Source: Pseudopontixanthobacter vadosimaris
Lineage (GTDB): Bacteria > Pseudomonadota > Alphaproteobacteria > Sphingomonadales > Sphingomonadaceae
Direction: 5' to 3'
Assembly: GCF_012979275.1 (NCBI RefSeq)
Contig: NZ_JABASZ010000039.1
Span: 1-64,000, forward strand
DNA length: 64,000 bases
Shown: piece by piece, positions 24,802 through 32,416 of the stretch
How positions within the stretch are numbered: position 1 is the stretch's first letter
Layout: each line of letters opens with the position of its first letter
Notes under the pieces: generated by a model
Database searches by the model: none
Seen by the model: only the letters and a program-made list of their open reading frames with translations
Told to the model about the DNA's origin: nothing
Position numbers and translations under genes: made by a program

Positions 24802-25527
24802 ATGCGACCTTCCGGCAGAGCGCCCGACCAGATGCGCGACATCACCATCGACAACGGCTTTGCCAAACATGCCGAAGGGTCCTGCCTGATCGCTTTCGGC
24901 GATACGCGGGTGCTATGCACCGCCAGCGTAGAGGAACGGATTCCGCCGTGGCTTCGCGGCAAGAACGAAGGCTGGGTGACGGGCGAATATTCGATGCTGC
25001 CCCGCGCCACGCACACGCGCGGCCAGCGCGAAGCGGCGAAGGGCCGGCAGAGCGGACGGACGCAGGAGATCCAGCGGCTGATCGGCCGGTCCCTGCGCGC
25101 AGTGGTCGATCTGAAAAAGCTGGGCGAACGGCAGATCACGCTCGATTGCGACGTTCTCCAGGCTGATGGCGGTACGCGCACGGCGGCGATTTCGGGCGCT
25201 TGGGTCGCCCTGCGCCTCGCCGTGAACAGCCTGATGAAGCAGGGGCTGATCCTGCATGACCCGATCAGCGCCAAGGTGGCCGCGATTTCCTGCGGCATCT
25301 ACAAGGGCACGCCGGTTCTCGACCTCGATTACCCCGAAGACAGCAAGGCCGATGCCGATGCGAATTTCGTGCTGATCGAAGGAGGCCGCATCGCCGAGGT
25401 GCAGGCGACCGCCGAGGGCGAGACCTATGACGAGGAAGCGCTGCTGCGCCTGCTCAGGCTCGCCAATATCGGTTGCGGCAAAATCTTTGCCGCGCAGGAA
25501 AGGGCGGTCACGGGCGCCGCGTCCTGA
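24802..25527 (+). CDS. rph: Ribonuclease PH
   Basis: Phosphorolytic 3'-5' exoribonuclease that trims tRNA precursors. The 241-residue protein starts with the family N-terminus [19 protein letters not shown]. The ATG at 24802 has an AAGGACAG site, so the longer frame from 24730 is not used. Other visible family motifs are [30 protein letters not shown], and [20 protein letters not shown]. Its stop overlaps the start of rdgB (TGATG), giving translational coupling. Confidence 0.97.
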   Translation: MRPSGRAPDQMRDITIDNGFAKHAEGSCLIAFGDTRVLCTASVEERIPPWLRGKNEGWVTGEYSMLPRATHTRGQREAAKGRQSGRTQEIQRLIGRSLRAVVDLKKLGERQITLDCDVLQADGGTRTAAISGAWVALRLAVNSLMKQGLILHDPISAKVAAISCGIYKGTPVLDLDYPEDSKADADANFVLIEGGRIAEVQATAEGETYDEEALLRLLRLANIGCGKIFAAQERAVTGAAS

Positions 25528-26156
25528 TGGTCCGCCGGATCGGGCCTGGATCGCTGGTGATCGCCACGCATAATACGGGGAAGCTGAAAGAGATCGGCGA
25601 TCTCCTTGCGCCACATGGCGTCAACTGCATTTCGGCAGGGTCGCTCGGCCTGCCCGAACCTGCCGAAACCGGCACGACTTTCGTGCAGAACGCGATGATC
25701 AAGGCCCGCGCCGCTGCGGAAGCGTCGGGCATCGTGGCGCTGGCAGATGACAGCGGTCTGTCCGTCGCCGCGCTGGACGGGCGGCCCGGCGTCTATACCG
25801 CCGACTGGGCCGAACGGCAGTGGTTCGAAGGTGAGCCGGGCCGCGACTGGTATATGGCGATGGGCAAGGTGGAAGGCATGCTTGCCGCCAGGGGGCCGGA
25901 CGCTACGCGGGATGCATGGTTCAACTGCGTCCTCGCGATTGCCTGGCCCGATGGCGAACATGCAGTTTATGAAGGTCGGGTCGATGGTCGCATCACCTGG
26001 CCACCCCGTGGCGATCTGGGTTTCGGATACGATCCGGTCTTCATTCCGGAGGGACACGACCGGACTTTCGCGGAGCTGGACCCCGAATACAAGCACACGA
26101 TAAGCCACCGCGCCGATGCTTTTGCAAAGTTGAAGGCGGAGCAGTTCTCCGCCTGA
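25527..26156 (+). CDS. rdgB: XTP/dITP diphosphatase (RdgB/HAM1)
   Basis: House-cleaning pyrophosphatase removing non-canonical purine nucleotides such as dITP and XTP. At 209 residues it is the usual length. The start is at the ATG overlapping the rph stop. The family start (LVIATHNTGKLKEI), the middle ALADDSGLSVAALDGRPGVYTADW and the later FGYDPVFIPEGHDRTFAEL motif are all present. It is the second gene of rph-rdgB-hemW-xerC, a common alphaproteobacterial order. Confidence 0.97.
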   Translation: MVRRIGPGSLVIATHNTGKLKEIGDLLAPHGVNCISAGSLGLPEPAETGTTFVQNAMIKARAAAEASGIVALADDSGLSVAALDGRPGVYTADWAERQWFEGEPGRDWYMAMGKVEGMLAARGPDATRDAWFNCVLAIAWPDGEHAVYEGRVDGRITWPPRGDLGFGYDPVFIPEGHDRTFAELDPEYKHTISHRADAFAKLKAEQFSA

Positions 26157-26218
26157 AGCGGCGAATGCTGAAGCAACGTCCGGCTTCACAAACCCGCCGG
26201 GAAATGGGATAGCGAGGC

Positions 26219-27370
26219 GTGGCACGCGCTCTATACATCCATTGGCCTTTCTGCCTGAAGAAGTGCCCCTATTGCGATTTCAACAGTCATGTCCGCGCGG
26301 ATGTGGAGATGGCGGAGTGGCAGGCCGGCCTGATTGCCGATATGCGCCGCGAGGCGGAAGTGGCGGCAGATGAAACCCTGCAATCGATCTTTTTTGGTGG
26401 GGGAACGCCATCGCTGATGCCGCCGGCCCTCGTCTCGGCATTGCTGTGCGAGGCGGAAAGCCTGTGGAGCTTCGATCCAGAGATTGAAATCACGCTGGAG
26501 GCAAACCCTTCTTCGGTCGAGGCTGCCCGCTTTGCCGATCTCGCTTCCGCCGGGGTCAACAGGGTATCGCTGGGCCTGCAATCCTTCGATGATGACGCAT
26601 TGCAGATGCTGGGACGGTTGCATTCGGCGCAGGAGGGGCTTGCGGCGCTCGGCGTCGCACAGGACCATTTCGACCGGGTGAGCTTCGATCTGATCTACGC
26701 CTTGCCCGGCCAAAGCGAGGATGCATGGTCCGCGATGCTGAACCGCGCTCTGGCGCTGGGCACCGATCACCTCTCGCTGTATCAGCTGACCATCGAACCC
26801 GGTACGAGGTTCGCTACCGATGTGCGGCGGGGCGCCTTGCACCCGCTGGACGACGACAGCGCCGCAGACCTGTTTGCAATCACGCGCGAACTGACCGGCG
26901 CTGCCGGAATGCCCGCCTATGAGATCAGCAATCACGCACGAACGGGGCAGCAGAGCCGCCACAATCTGACCTATTGGCGCTACCGCGACTATTGCGGCAT
27001 CGGTCCCGGGGCGCATGGCCGGCGCGGCGGTGCGGCGACCTTGCGTCACAGGAAACCCGAAAACTGGCTTGCCGCCATTGAACGGCAGGGCGACGGCATT
27101 TCCGAAATCCGTGCGCTGCATGCGCGTGAACAGGCATCGGAAGCCCTGCTGATGGGCCTGCGCCTTGCAGAAGGCGTGGATCTTGCCGCATTGTCGCGGC
27201 GGACCGGGATTGATCGCGAGCGCCTTGTCGATGAAGGTCGTTTCGCCTTCTTCTGCGATCTCGGTCTCGCTTGGTCGGCTGACGACCTGATCGGCATCAC
27301 TCCGGGCGGCATGCCAGTCCTCGACGGTCTGCTCGCGGAGATCGTTTCGTCGGAACTGGTCGCGGCGTGA
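26219..27370 (+). CDS. hemW: Radical SAM heme chaperone HemW
   Basis: A 383-residue radical SAM protein with the CxxxCxxC cluster motif in CLKKCPYCDFNSH. Unlike the oxidase HemN it lacks the fourth cysteine right after, which marks it as the HemW heme-trafficking type rather than coproporphyrinogen dehydrogenase. GTG at 26219 is the start, preceded by GCGAGG. It lies 62 bases after rdgB and overlaps the xerC start as GTGA, so the tail of the operon is coupled. Confidence 0.93.
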   Translation: MARALYIHWPFCLKKCPYCDFNSHVRADVEMAEWQAGLIADMRREAEVAADETLQSIFFGGGTPSLMPPALVSALLCEAESLWSFDPEIEITLEANPSSVEAARFADLASAGVNRVSLGLQSFDDDALQMLGRLHSAQEGLAALGVAQDHFDRVSFDLIYALPGQSEDAWSAMLNRALALGTDHLSLYQLTIEPGTRFATDVRRGALHPLDDDSAADLFAITRELTGAAGMPAYEISNHARTGQQSRHNLTYWRYRDYCGIGPGAHGRRGGAATLRHRKPENWLAAIERQGDGISEIRALHAREQASEALLMGLRLAEGVDLAALSRRTGIDRERLVDEGRFAFFCDLGLAWSADDLIGITPGGMPVLDGLLAEIVSSELVAA

Positions 27371-28272
27371 GCAGGGAAAGTATTCTGCAGGATTGGCGTG
27401 ACCATCTGGCGCAGGAACGCAGGCGATCCCCCCACACCGTGCGCGCCTATCTGGCCGCCGCGACCCGTCTGCTGGATCGCACGGGGATGAGCGACTGGGC
27501 TGCGCTCGCCAGGGCTGACACCCCGCTCCTGCGTCAGCATCTGGCGCAGCGCCGTGCAGAAGGGCTGGGAAATGCGTCCGCAGCGCGAGAGCTTTCGGCG
27601 CTCAAGGCCCTCATTCGCCATGCCCGGTCCTGCACCGGAAGCGACGATGCCGCGCCACGGATGAAAGGCCCGCGGCTTAGGCAAGGCCTGCCCCGGCCTG
27701 TCACGCCGGACGATGTCACGAACATTGTCGACCTGGTGGCTGCCGATGCGGCGCAGGACTGGGTCGGAATGCGCGACAGGGCCGTGCTGCTGCTGCTGTA
27801 TGGTGCCGGGCTGCGGATCGCCGAGGCCCTGACGCTCACCGCGGCGCAACATCCATTCGGCACCACGATCGTCGTGCAGGGGAAAGGGAACAAGGAGCGT
27901 GTCGTTCCGATCCTGCCTGTGGTGCGGGAGGCGGTGGCGGAATACGTCCGCCTGTGCCCGTGGTCCCTGTCGCCGGACGCAGCCCTGTTTCGCGGGGAAA
28001 AGGGTGGTCCGCTCAACCAGGGAATGGTCCAGAAATCCGTTGCCCGCGCGCGGAAGGCGCTGGGCCTGCCCGCCACCGCAACGCCGCACGCGCTGCGCCA
28101 CAGCTTTGCCACCCACCTGCTGGGCGCAGGTGCCGATCTGCGAAGCCTTCAGGAATTGCTGGGCCATGCGAGCCTCTCCAGCACGCAGATCTACACTCGT
28201 GTCGACGCGGCGACCATGCTGGAAGCCTATCGCGGCGCTCACCCGCGCGCAGATCGCGGCAGCGGCAGCTAG
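27367..28272 (+). CDS. xerC: Tyrosine recombinase XerC
   Basis: Site-specific recombinase resolving chromosome dimers at dif with XerD. The 301-residue protein has the SAM-like core-binding N-terminus (LQDWRDHLAQERRRSPHTVRAYLAA). The catalytic residues of the tyrosine recombinase fold are seen in order: Arg in GAGLRIAEALTL, Lys in GKGNKERVVPI, HxxR in HALRHSFATHLL, the second His in LLGHASLSSTQIYTRV, and Tyr in IYTRV. The start is GTG and overlaps hemW. The stop shares the CTAG palindrome with the convergent dedA gene. Confidence 0.93.
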   Translation: MSRESILQDWRDHLAQERRRSPHTVRAYLAAATRLLDRTGMSDWAALARADTPLLRQHLAQRRAEGLGNASAARELSALKALIRHARSCTGSDDAAPRMKGPRLRQGLPRPVTPDDVTNIVDLVAADAAQDWVGMRDRAVLLLLYGAGLRIAEALTLTAAQHPFGTTIVVQGKGNKERVVPILPVVREAVAEYVRLCPWSLSPDAALFRGEKGGPLNQGMVQKSVARARKALGLPATATPHALRHSFATHLLGAGADLRSLQELLGHASLSSTQIYTRVDAATMLEAYRGAHPRADRGSGS

Positions 28273-28877
28273 TCGCCCCGGCTTCGCGGAGTCCAGGTCA
28301 GGACGCGGTACACATAGCCTGCGATCGTCAACCCGATCAGCCCAAGGATGATCCAGCCGATCACGGCTTTATATTCTTCGAGATACTGGCCCAGCCACTG
28401 TCCGCCAAGCACAAGCAATATGTTCCACAAGGCCGATCCGAGGAAAGTGAAGATCAGGAACCGCCAGACCGGCATATGCGCCAGCCCCGCAGGCAGCGAG
28501 ATCATCGTCCGCAGGAAGGGCGAGAAGCGAAGGAAAAACACCATCCATTCACCCCGCCGCCGGAAAAAAGCGCTCGCCGATTCCACATGCTGCCAGTCGA
28601 GCGTAAGCCAGCGGCCCCACCGGTCGATAAACGGGCCGAGGCGTTCGTATCCCCATTTGTCCCCGACCCAGAACCAGACGTAATTACCCGCCGTCGATCC
28701 TAGCGTACCGGCCACCAGCAGCGGCCAGAACTCCATCGTGCCGCGCGCAACGGCGAGACCGCCGATCCCCATGATGATTTCGGAAGGTATCGGCGGAAAG
28801 ACGTTCTCGATCGCCATCAACAGCGCAATCCCGATATAACCGCCGCGCTCGATGGCCTGGATGATGAAATCATGCAT
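28269..28877 (-). CDS. DedA family membrane protein
   Basis: A 202-residue inner-membrane protein of the DedA/VTT-SNARE-associated group, with the family segment ENVFPPIPSEIIMGIGGL and later FSPFLRTMISLPAGLAHMPVWRF. DedA proteins support envelope homeostasis, probably lipid scrambling. It has several hydrophobic segments and no signal sequence. It is a single gene convergent with xerC, sharing its stop codon through CTAG. Confidence 0.9.
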   Translation of the reverse strand: MHDFIIQAIERGGYIGIALLMAIENVFPPIPSEIIMGIGGLAVARGTMEFWPLLVAGTLGSTAGNYVWFWVGDKWGYERLGPFIDRWGRWLTLDWQHVESASAFFRRRGEWMVFFLRFSPFLRTMISLPAGLAHMPVWRFLIFTFLGSALWNILLVLGGQWLGQYLEEYKAVIGWIILGLIGLTIAGYVYRVLTWTPRSRGD

Positions 28878-28921
28878 ATGTAAGCAACAGCCTGCAGGAC
28901 AAATTGTTCAATTTTGCGCGC

Positions 28922-29875
28922 TCAGGCTTCGGCCAGTCGGCGGTCGATGGCATCCCAGATGCGGGCAGCACTGTCCGTGCCGTTGAACTTGTCGATGGCG
29001 GCGATGCCGGTTGGCGAGGTCACGTTGATCTCGGTCAGCCATTCGCCGCCGATCACGTCGATGCCGACGAAGACGAGGCCCCGCCGCTTGAGTTCCGGGC
29101 CCATGGCGGCGCAGATTTCCTCTTCCCTCGCCGTCAGTTCGGCGGCTTCGGCATAGCCGCCTTGCGCCAGGTTCGATCGGAATTCGCCCTCACCCGGCTT
29201 GCGATTGATCGCGCCGGCATATTCCCCGTCGATCAGCACGATGCGTTTGTCGCCTTTCGCCACATCGGGAAGAAACGGTTGCACCATATGCGGTTCGGGC
29301 CAGGTCTGGTTGAACAGCTCGAACAGCGCGGAAAGGTTCGTCGCGTCCTCCTCGATGCGGAAGATCGCCTTGCCGCCATTGCCATGCAGCGGCTTGACCA
29401 CGATTGCGCCATGTTTTCGCTGGAAGGCCTGAACATCCTCGATCCGCCGGGCAATTAGCGTCGGCGGCATGAAGCGGGCATAGTCCAGAACGAACATCTT
29501 CTCCGGCGCGTTCACCACCTCGCGCGGGTCGTTCACCACCAGGGTTTCACCGCGCAACCTGTCGAGCAGGAAAGCGGCGCTGATATAGCCGAGATCGAAG
29601 GGAGGATCCTGCCGCATCAGGACCACGTCGATGTCCTTCGCCAGATCGATCTTGCCCAGCGCCCCTGCGGTAAAATGATCGCCCTGCACAGGCTGCACCG
29701 TCACGGGCTGCGCCCAAGCGGTGACGCGGGAATTTTCCCAGGCCAGCGTCCGCACGTCGTAATGCCACAAGCTATGGCCCCGCTGCTGCGCCGAGAGCAT
29801 CAGGGCGAAGCTCGAGTCAGCGGCGATATTGATCGTTTCGAGCGGGTCCATCTGGACCGCGACGCGCAGGGACAT
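28922..29875 (-). CDS. gshB: Glutathione synthetase
   Basis: Second step of glutathione synthesis, an ATP-grasp enzyme joining gamma-Glu-Cys to Gly. The 317-residue chain begins in the standard way (RVAVQMDPLETINIAADSSF) and shows the ATP-grasp lysine region VVKPLHGNGGKAIFRI, the ADVAKGDKRIVLIDGEYAGAI-like segment, and the C-terminal VGIDVIGGEWLTEINVTSPTG. It lies downstream of yraN and rsmI on the same strand with a gap of only eight bases to yraN, an arrangement frequent in alphaproteobacteria. Confidence 0.95.
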   Translation of the reverse strand: MSLRVAVQMDPLETINIAADSSFALMLSAQQRGHSLWHYDVRTLAWENSRVTAWAQPVTVQPVQGDHFTAGALGKIDLAKDIDVVLMRQDPPFDLGYISAAFLLDRLRGETLVVNDPREVVNAPEKMFVLDYARFMPPTLIARRIEDVQAFQRKHGAIVVKPLHGNGGKAIFRIEEDATNLSALFELFNQTWPEPHMVQPFLPDVAKGDKRIVLIDGEYAGAINRKPGEGEFRSNLAQGGYAEAAELTAREEEICAAMGPELKRRGLVFVGIDVIGGEWLTEINVTSPTGIAAIDKFNGTDSAARIWDAIDRRLAEA

Positions 29876-29883
29876 GCATACTC

Positions 29884-30249
29884 CTAAGGTTGCCAGGCAT
29901 TCACGATGTGACGCGGGATCTGTCCGGGTGCAACCAGCATCACGTCAATCCGGTAATCGTCGCCCGGCAAGACGTAATCATGGGCGCAGGCCTCCACTGC
30001 GGCGGCGACCCGGCGCAGGCGGTGCAGATCGATGGCATGGTCGAGCTGTCCCGCATCCCTTCGCCATTTGACCTCGATGAACGCCACGACATTGCCGCGC
30101 CGCATGACGAGATCGACTTCACCGCGAGCGTTGCGGACGCGGCGGGCCAGAGTTCGCCAGCCGCGCAGGGCAAGCCAGATCTGTGCAAACCGCTCCCCCT
30201 TGCGGCCGCGACTTTCGGCCTGCCGGCGCATGGTTCCGGTCCGCTTCAT
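29884..30249 (-). CDS. yraN: YraN family protein (UPF0102)
   Basis: A 121-residue restriction-endonuclease-like fold protein. The diagnostic motif ARGEVDLVMRRGNVVAFIEVKWRR contains the E/D/E-K residues of the nuclease core, as in Holliday-junction resolvase relatives; activity is unproven. The ATG at 30249 overlaps the rsmI stop as ATGA and is preferred over the longer frame up to 30732, which is antisense coding only. It is located between rsmI and gshB. Confidence 0.9.
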   Translation of the reverse strand: MKRTGTMRRQAESRGRKGERFAQIWLALRGWRTLARRVRNARGEVDLVMRRGNVVAFIEVKWRRDAGQLDHAIDLHRLRRVAAAVEACAHDYVLPGDDYRIDVMLVAPGQIPRHIVNAWQP

Positions 30250-31109
30250 GAAGATCGCAACTCCAGCGCCCGTGCATACAGGGTTTTCCGGTCCTTGCCG
30301 CTGGCTTTGGCCACCAGCCCCGCTGCCTGCGAGGGCTTCATTTCTGTCAGCGCTTCCCGCAGCATGGCATCCGTGTCCACATCTTCCGTCAGCGTTCCGG
30401 TAGGCGGCGCAATCAGGAGGACAATTTCGCCCTTGGGCGGATGGGCGGCGTAATGCTCGATCAGCGCGCCGGGCGAACCTGTGCGGCATTCCTCGTGCAG
30501 CTTGGTCAGTTCCCGCGCGATCGCGACGGAACGCTTCGGCAGGACGGTCGCGACTGCCTCCAGCGAACGGATCAGGCGCGGCGCGGTTTCGTAGAAGACG
30601 AGCGTGGCATCGACCGCCGCCAGGTCGCCCAGCGCGTCGTGCCGGCCCTTTTCCTTCGCCGGCAGAAATCCGGCGAACAGGAATCGGTCGTTCGGCAGCC
30701 CTGACAGGGTGAGGCCGGCAATCGCCGCGCAAGGCCCCGGCAGACTTGTGACCATGACCCCGGCCGCGCGCGCGTCCGCCACCAGACGATAGCCGGGGTC
30801 GGACACCAGCGGTGTTCCGGCATCGCTGACTAGCACGACTGCGCGTGTGGCCATGGATTCCACCAGCCGCTTGCGATCCTTCGTATCGCTGTGATCATTA
30901 TATCGCCATAGCGGCTTTGAAATGTTCAGATGCTTCAGCAGCTTGCCGGTGACGCGGGTATCCTCGCAGGCGACGCCGTCGCAGGCTTCCAGTACCCTGA
31001 TACTGCGTAAGGTTATATCGCCGAGATTGCCAATCGGGGTCGCCACGATATACAGACCCGGTTCGAGAGACCTGGCAGCAAGTTCCTGATCAGGCGTATG
31101 AACAGGCAA
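30246..31109 (-). CDS. rsmI: 16S rRNA 2'-O-ribose methyltransferase RsmI
   Basis: Methylates C1402 of 16S rRNA using SAM. The body shows the tetrapyrrole-methylase-type motifs YIVATPIGNLGDITLRS, SDAGTPLVSDPGYRLV, SLPGPCAAIAGL, and FYETAPRLIRSLEAV. The family normally begins near LEPGLYIVATPIG. No ATG is available there, so the start is placed at TTG 31109 (GTG 31130 is the alternative). The longer frame to 31952 is antisense to the neighbour. It forms rsmI-yraN-gshB and is divergent from the LpoA-like gene. Confidence 0.92.
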   Translation of the reverse strand: MPVHTPDQELAARSLEPGLYIVATPIGNLGDITLRSIRVLEACDGVACEDTRVTGKLLKHLNISKPLWRYNDHSDTKDRKRLVESMATRAVVLVSDAGTPLVSDPGYRLVADARAAGVMVTSLPGPCAAIAGLTLSGLPNDRFLFAGFLPAKEKGRHDALGDLAAVDATLVFYETAPRLIRSLEAVATVLPKRSVAIARELTKLHEECRTGSPGALIEHYAAHPPKGEIVLLIAPPTGTLTEDVDTDAMLREALTEMKPSQAAGLVAKASGKDRKTLYARALELRSS

Positions 31110-31169
31110 GGTTTGGCGTTGCGGTTCCACGCGACGTGCAATGGACCATAAAGACGGGATGCGGCAAGC

Positions 31170-32339
31170 ATGAAGCGGATGAAGTTCGACAGGCGCAAAG
31201 TTCTGATGGCCGGCGCGACGGTGCTTCTCGCCGGGTGCCAGATCATACCCGGCGGAAGCGCAAGCCGCACCCCTGCCCCGCCTCCGCCGCCCACCACGAC
31301 CACGCCGGTGCCAAGCCCCACCCCGTCGGCCCTGCCGCAGGACGAGGAACGGCACCGCGTGGCCTTGCTGGTGCCGATGTCGGGGGCCAATGGCGATGTC
31401 GGAGAATCCATCGCAAATGCGACGACCATGGCGCTGCTGGATGCCAATGCCGACAATCTCCGCATCACCACCTATGACACGGCAACGGGCGCGGCCAGTG
31501 CCGCCGCGAGGGCGATCGCGGATGGCAACGCCCTGATCCTGGGGCCATTGCTGGCGGAAAACGTCTCCGCCGTACGGGCCGTGGCGCGGCCGGCAGACGT
31601 GCCGCTGATCGCATTTTCCAACGATGCTTCCGTAGCGGGGCCGGATGCTTACGTCATCGGGCATATTCCCGAACAATCGATCGAACGCACCGTGCGCTAT
31701 GCCGGTGAACAAGGATCTCGGAATTTCGCCGCCATCGTGCCGGATGGCGAATATGGACGCCGCGCGGAAGCGGCACTTACCGACTCGATCCGCACCTTCG
31801 GCGGGCGTCTCGTGGGTGTGGAACGCTACACGCGGGGCAACAGCTCCATCACCAGCGCAGCGCAGCGGCTGCGGGCGCGGGGCGGATACGATACGGTCCT
31901 GATCGCCGATGGCACGCGTCTCGCCGCACAGGCGGCGGCAGAGTTCCGGCAAGGCGGCACGCAGATCCTCGGCACCGAGTTGTGGAGCGGAGAAGCCGAC
32001 GTTTTCCGCAGCCCGTCGCTGCGCGGCGCCTGGTTCTCCGCAGTGTCGGACGCCCGGTTCAGACGCTTTTCGGAGACTTACGAGGATCGCTTCGGCAGCA
32101 AGCCCTATCGCATCGCCACCCTTGGCTATGACGCGGTTCTCCTCGCCCTCAATGTGGCGCAGGACTGGCGGGTCGGACGGGACTTCCCGGCAGGAGCCTT
32201 GCAGAGCGAGGACGGCTTCCTCGGCCTCGATGGACCTTTCCGCTTCCAGCGTAACGGCGTCGTGTACAGGGCCATGGAAGTGCGCGAGGTTCAGGCCGAT
32301 GAGGTGACCATCGTCGACGCTGCGCCCGCCCGTTTCTGA
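31170..32339 (+). CDS. LpoA-like penicillin-binding protein activator, lipoprotein
   Basis: The 389-residue protein is secreted as a lipoprotein: RRKVLMAGATVLLAGCQ has a Cys at residue 23. A Pro/Thr-rich linker (PPPPTTTTPVPSPTP) follows, then a periplasmic-binding-protein type I fold (VALLVPMSGANGDVGESIAN, ALILGPLLAENVSAV, VPLIAFSND). This is the architecture of LpoA/YraM, which activates PBP1A from the outer membrane in gammaproteobacteria. The gene borders rsmI and yraN, as in Escherichia coli, supporting the match. Start at the ATG 31170 is 60 bases from the divergent rsmI start. Confidence 0.8.
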   Translation: MKRMKFDRRKVLMAGATVLLAGCQIIPGGSASRTPAPPPPPTTTTPVPSPTPSALPQDEERHRVALLVPMSGANGDVGESIANATTMALLDANADNLRITTYDTATGAASAAARAIADGNALILGPLLAENVSAVRAVARPADVPLIAFSNDASVAGPDAYVIGHIPEQSIERTVRYAGEQGSRNFAAIVPDGEYGRRAEAALTDSIRTFGGRLVGVERYTRGNSSITSAAQRLRARGGYDTVLIADGTRLAAQAAAEFRQGGTQILGTELWSGEADVFRSPSLRGAWFSAVSDARFRRFSETYEDRFGSKPYRIATLGYDAVLLALNVAQDWRVGRDFPAGALQSEDGFLGLDGPFRFQRNGVVYRAMEVREVQADEVTIVDAAPARF

Positions 32340-32380
32340 TGCGGAGCTCTGTAGCCGGGTGACAATCTGCGCCGCCCGGC

Positions 32381-32410
32381 TTGTAATCGTGCGAATCAGC
32401 GCCCTATAGC
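32381..32410 (+). promoter_or_regulatory. Candidate parE promoter, possibly leaderless
   Basis: TTGTAA (32381-32386) is followed after 17-18 bases by CTATAG/TATAGC (32404-32410). The parE ATG is at 32417, six bases after the -10 box, where transcription would be expected to start, and no Shine-Dalgarno sequence is seen before it. The parE transcript could therefore be leaderless. Pattern match only. Confidence 0.4.
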
Positions 32411-32416
32411 AGCGCC

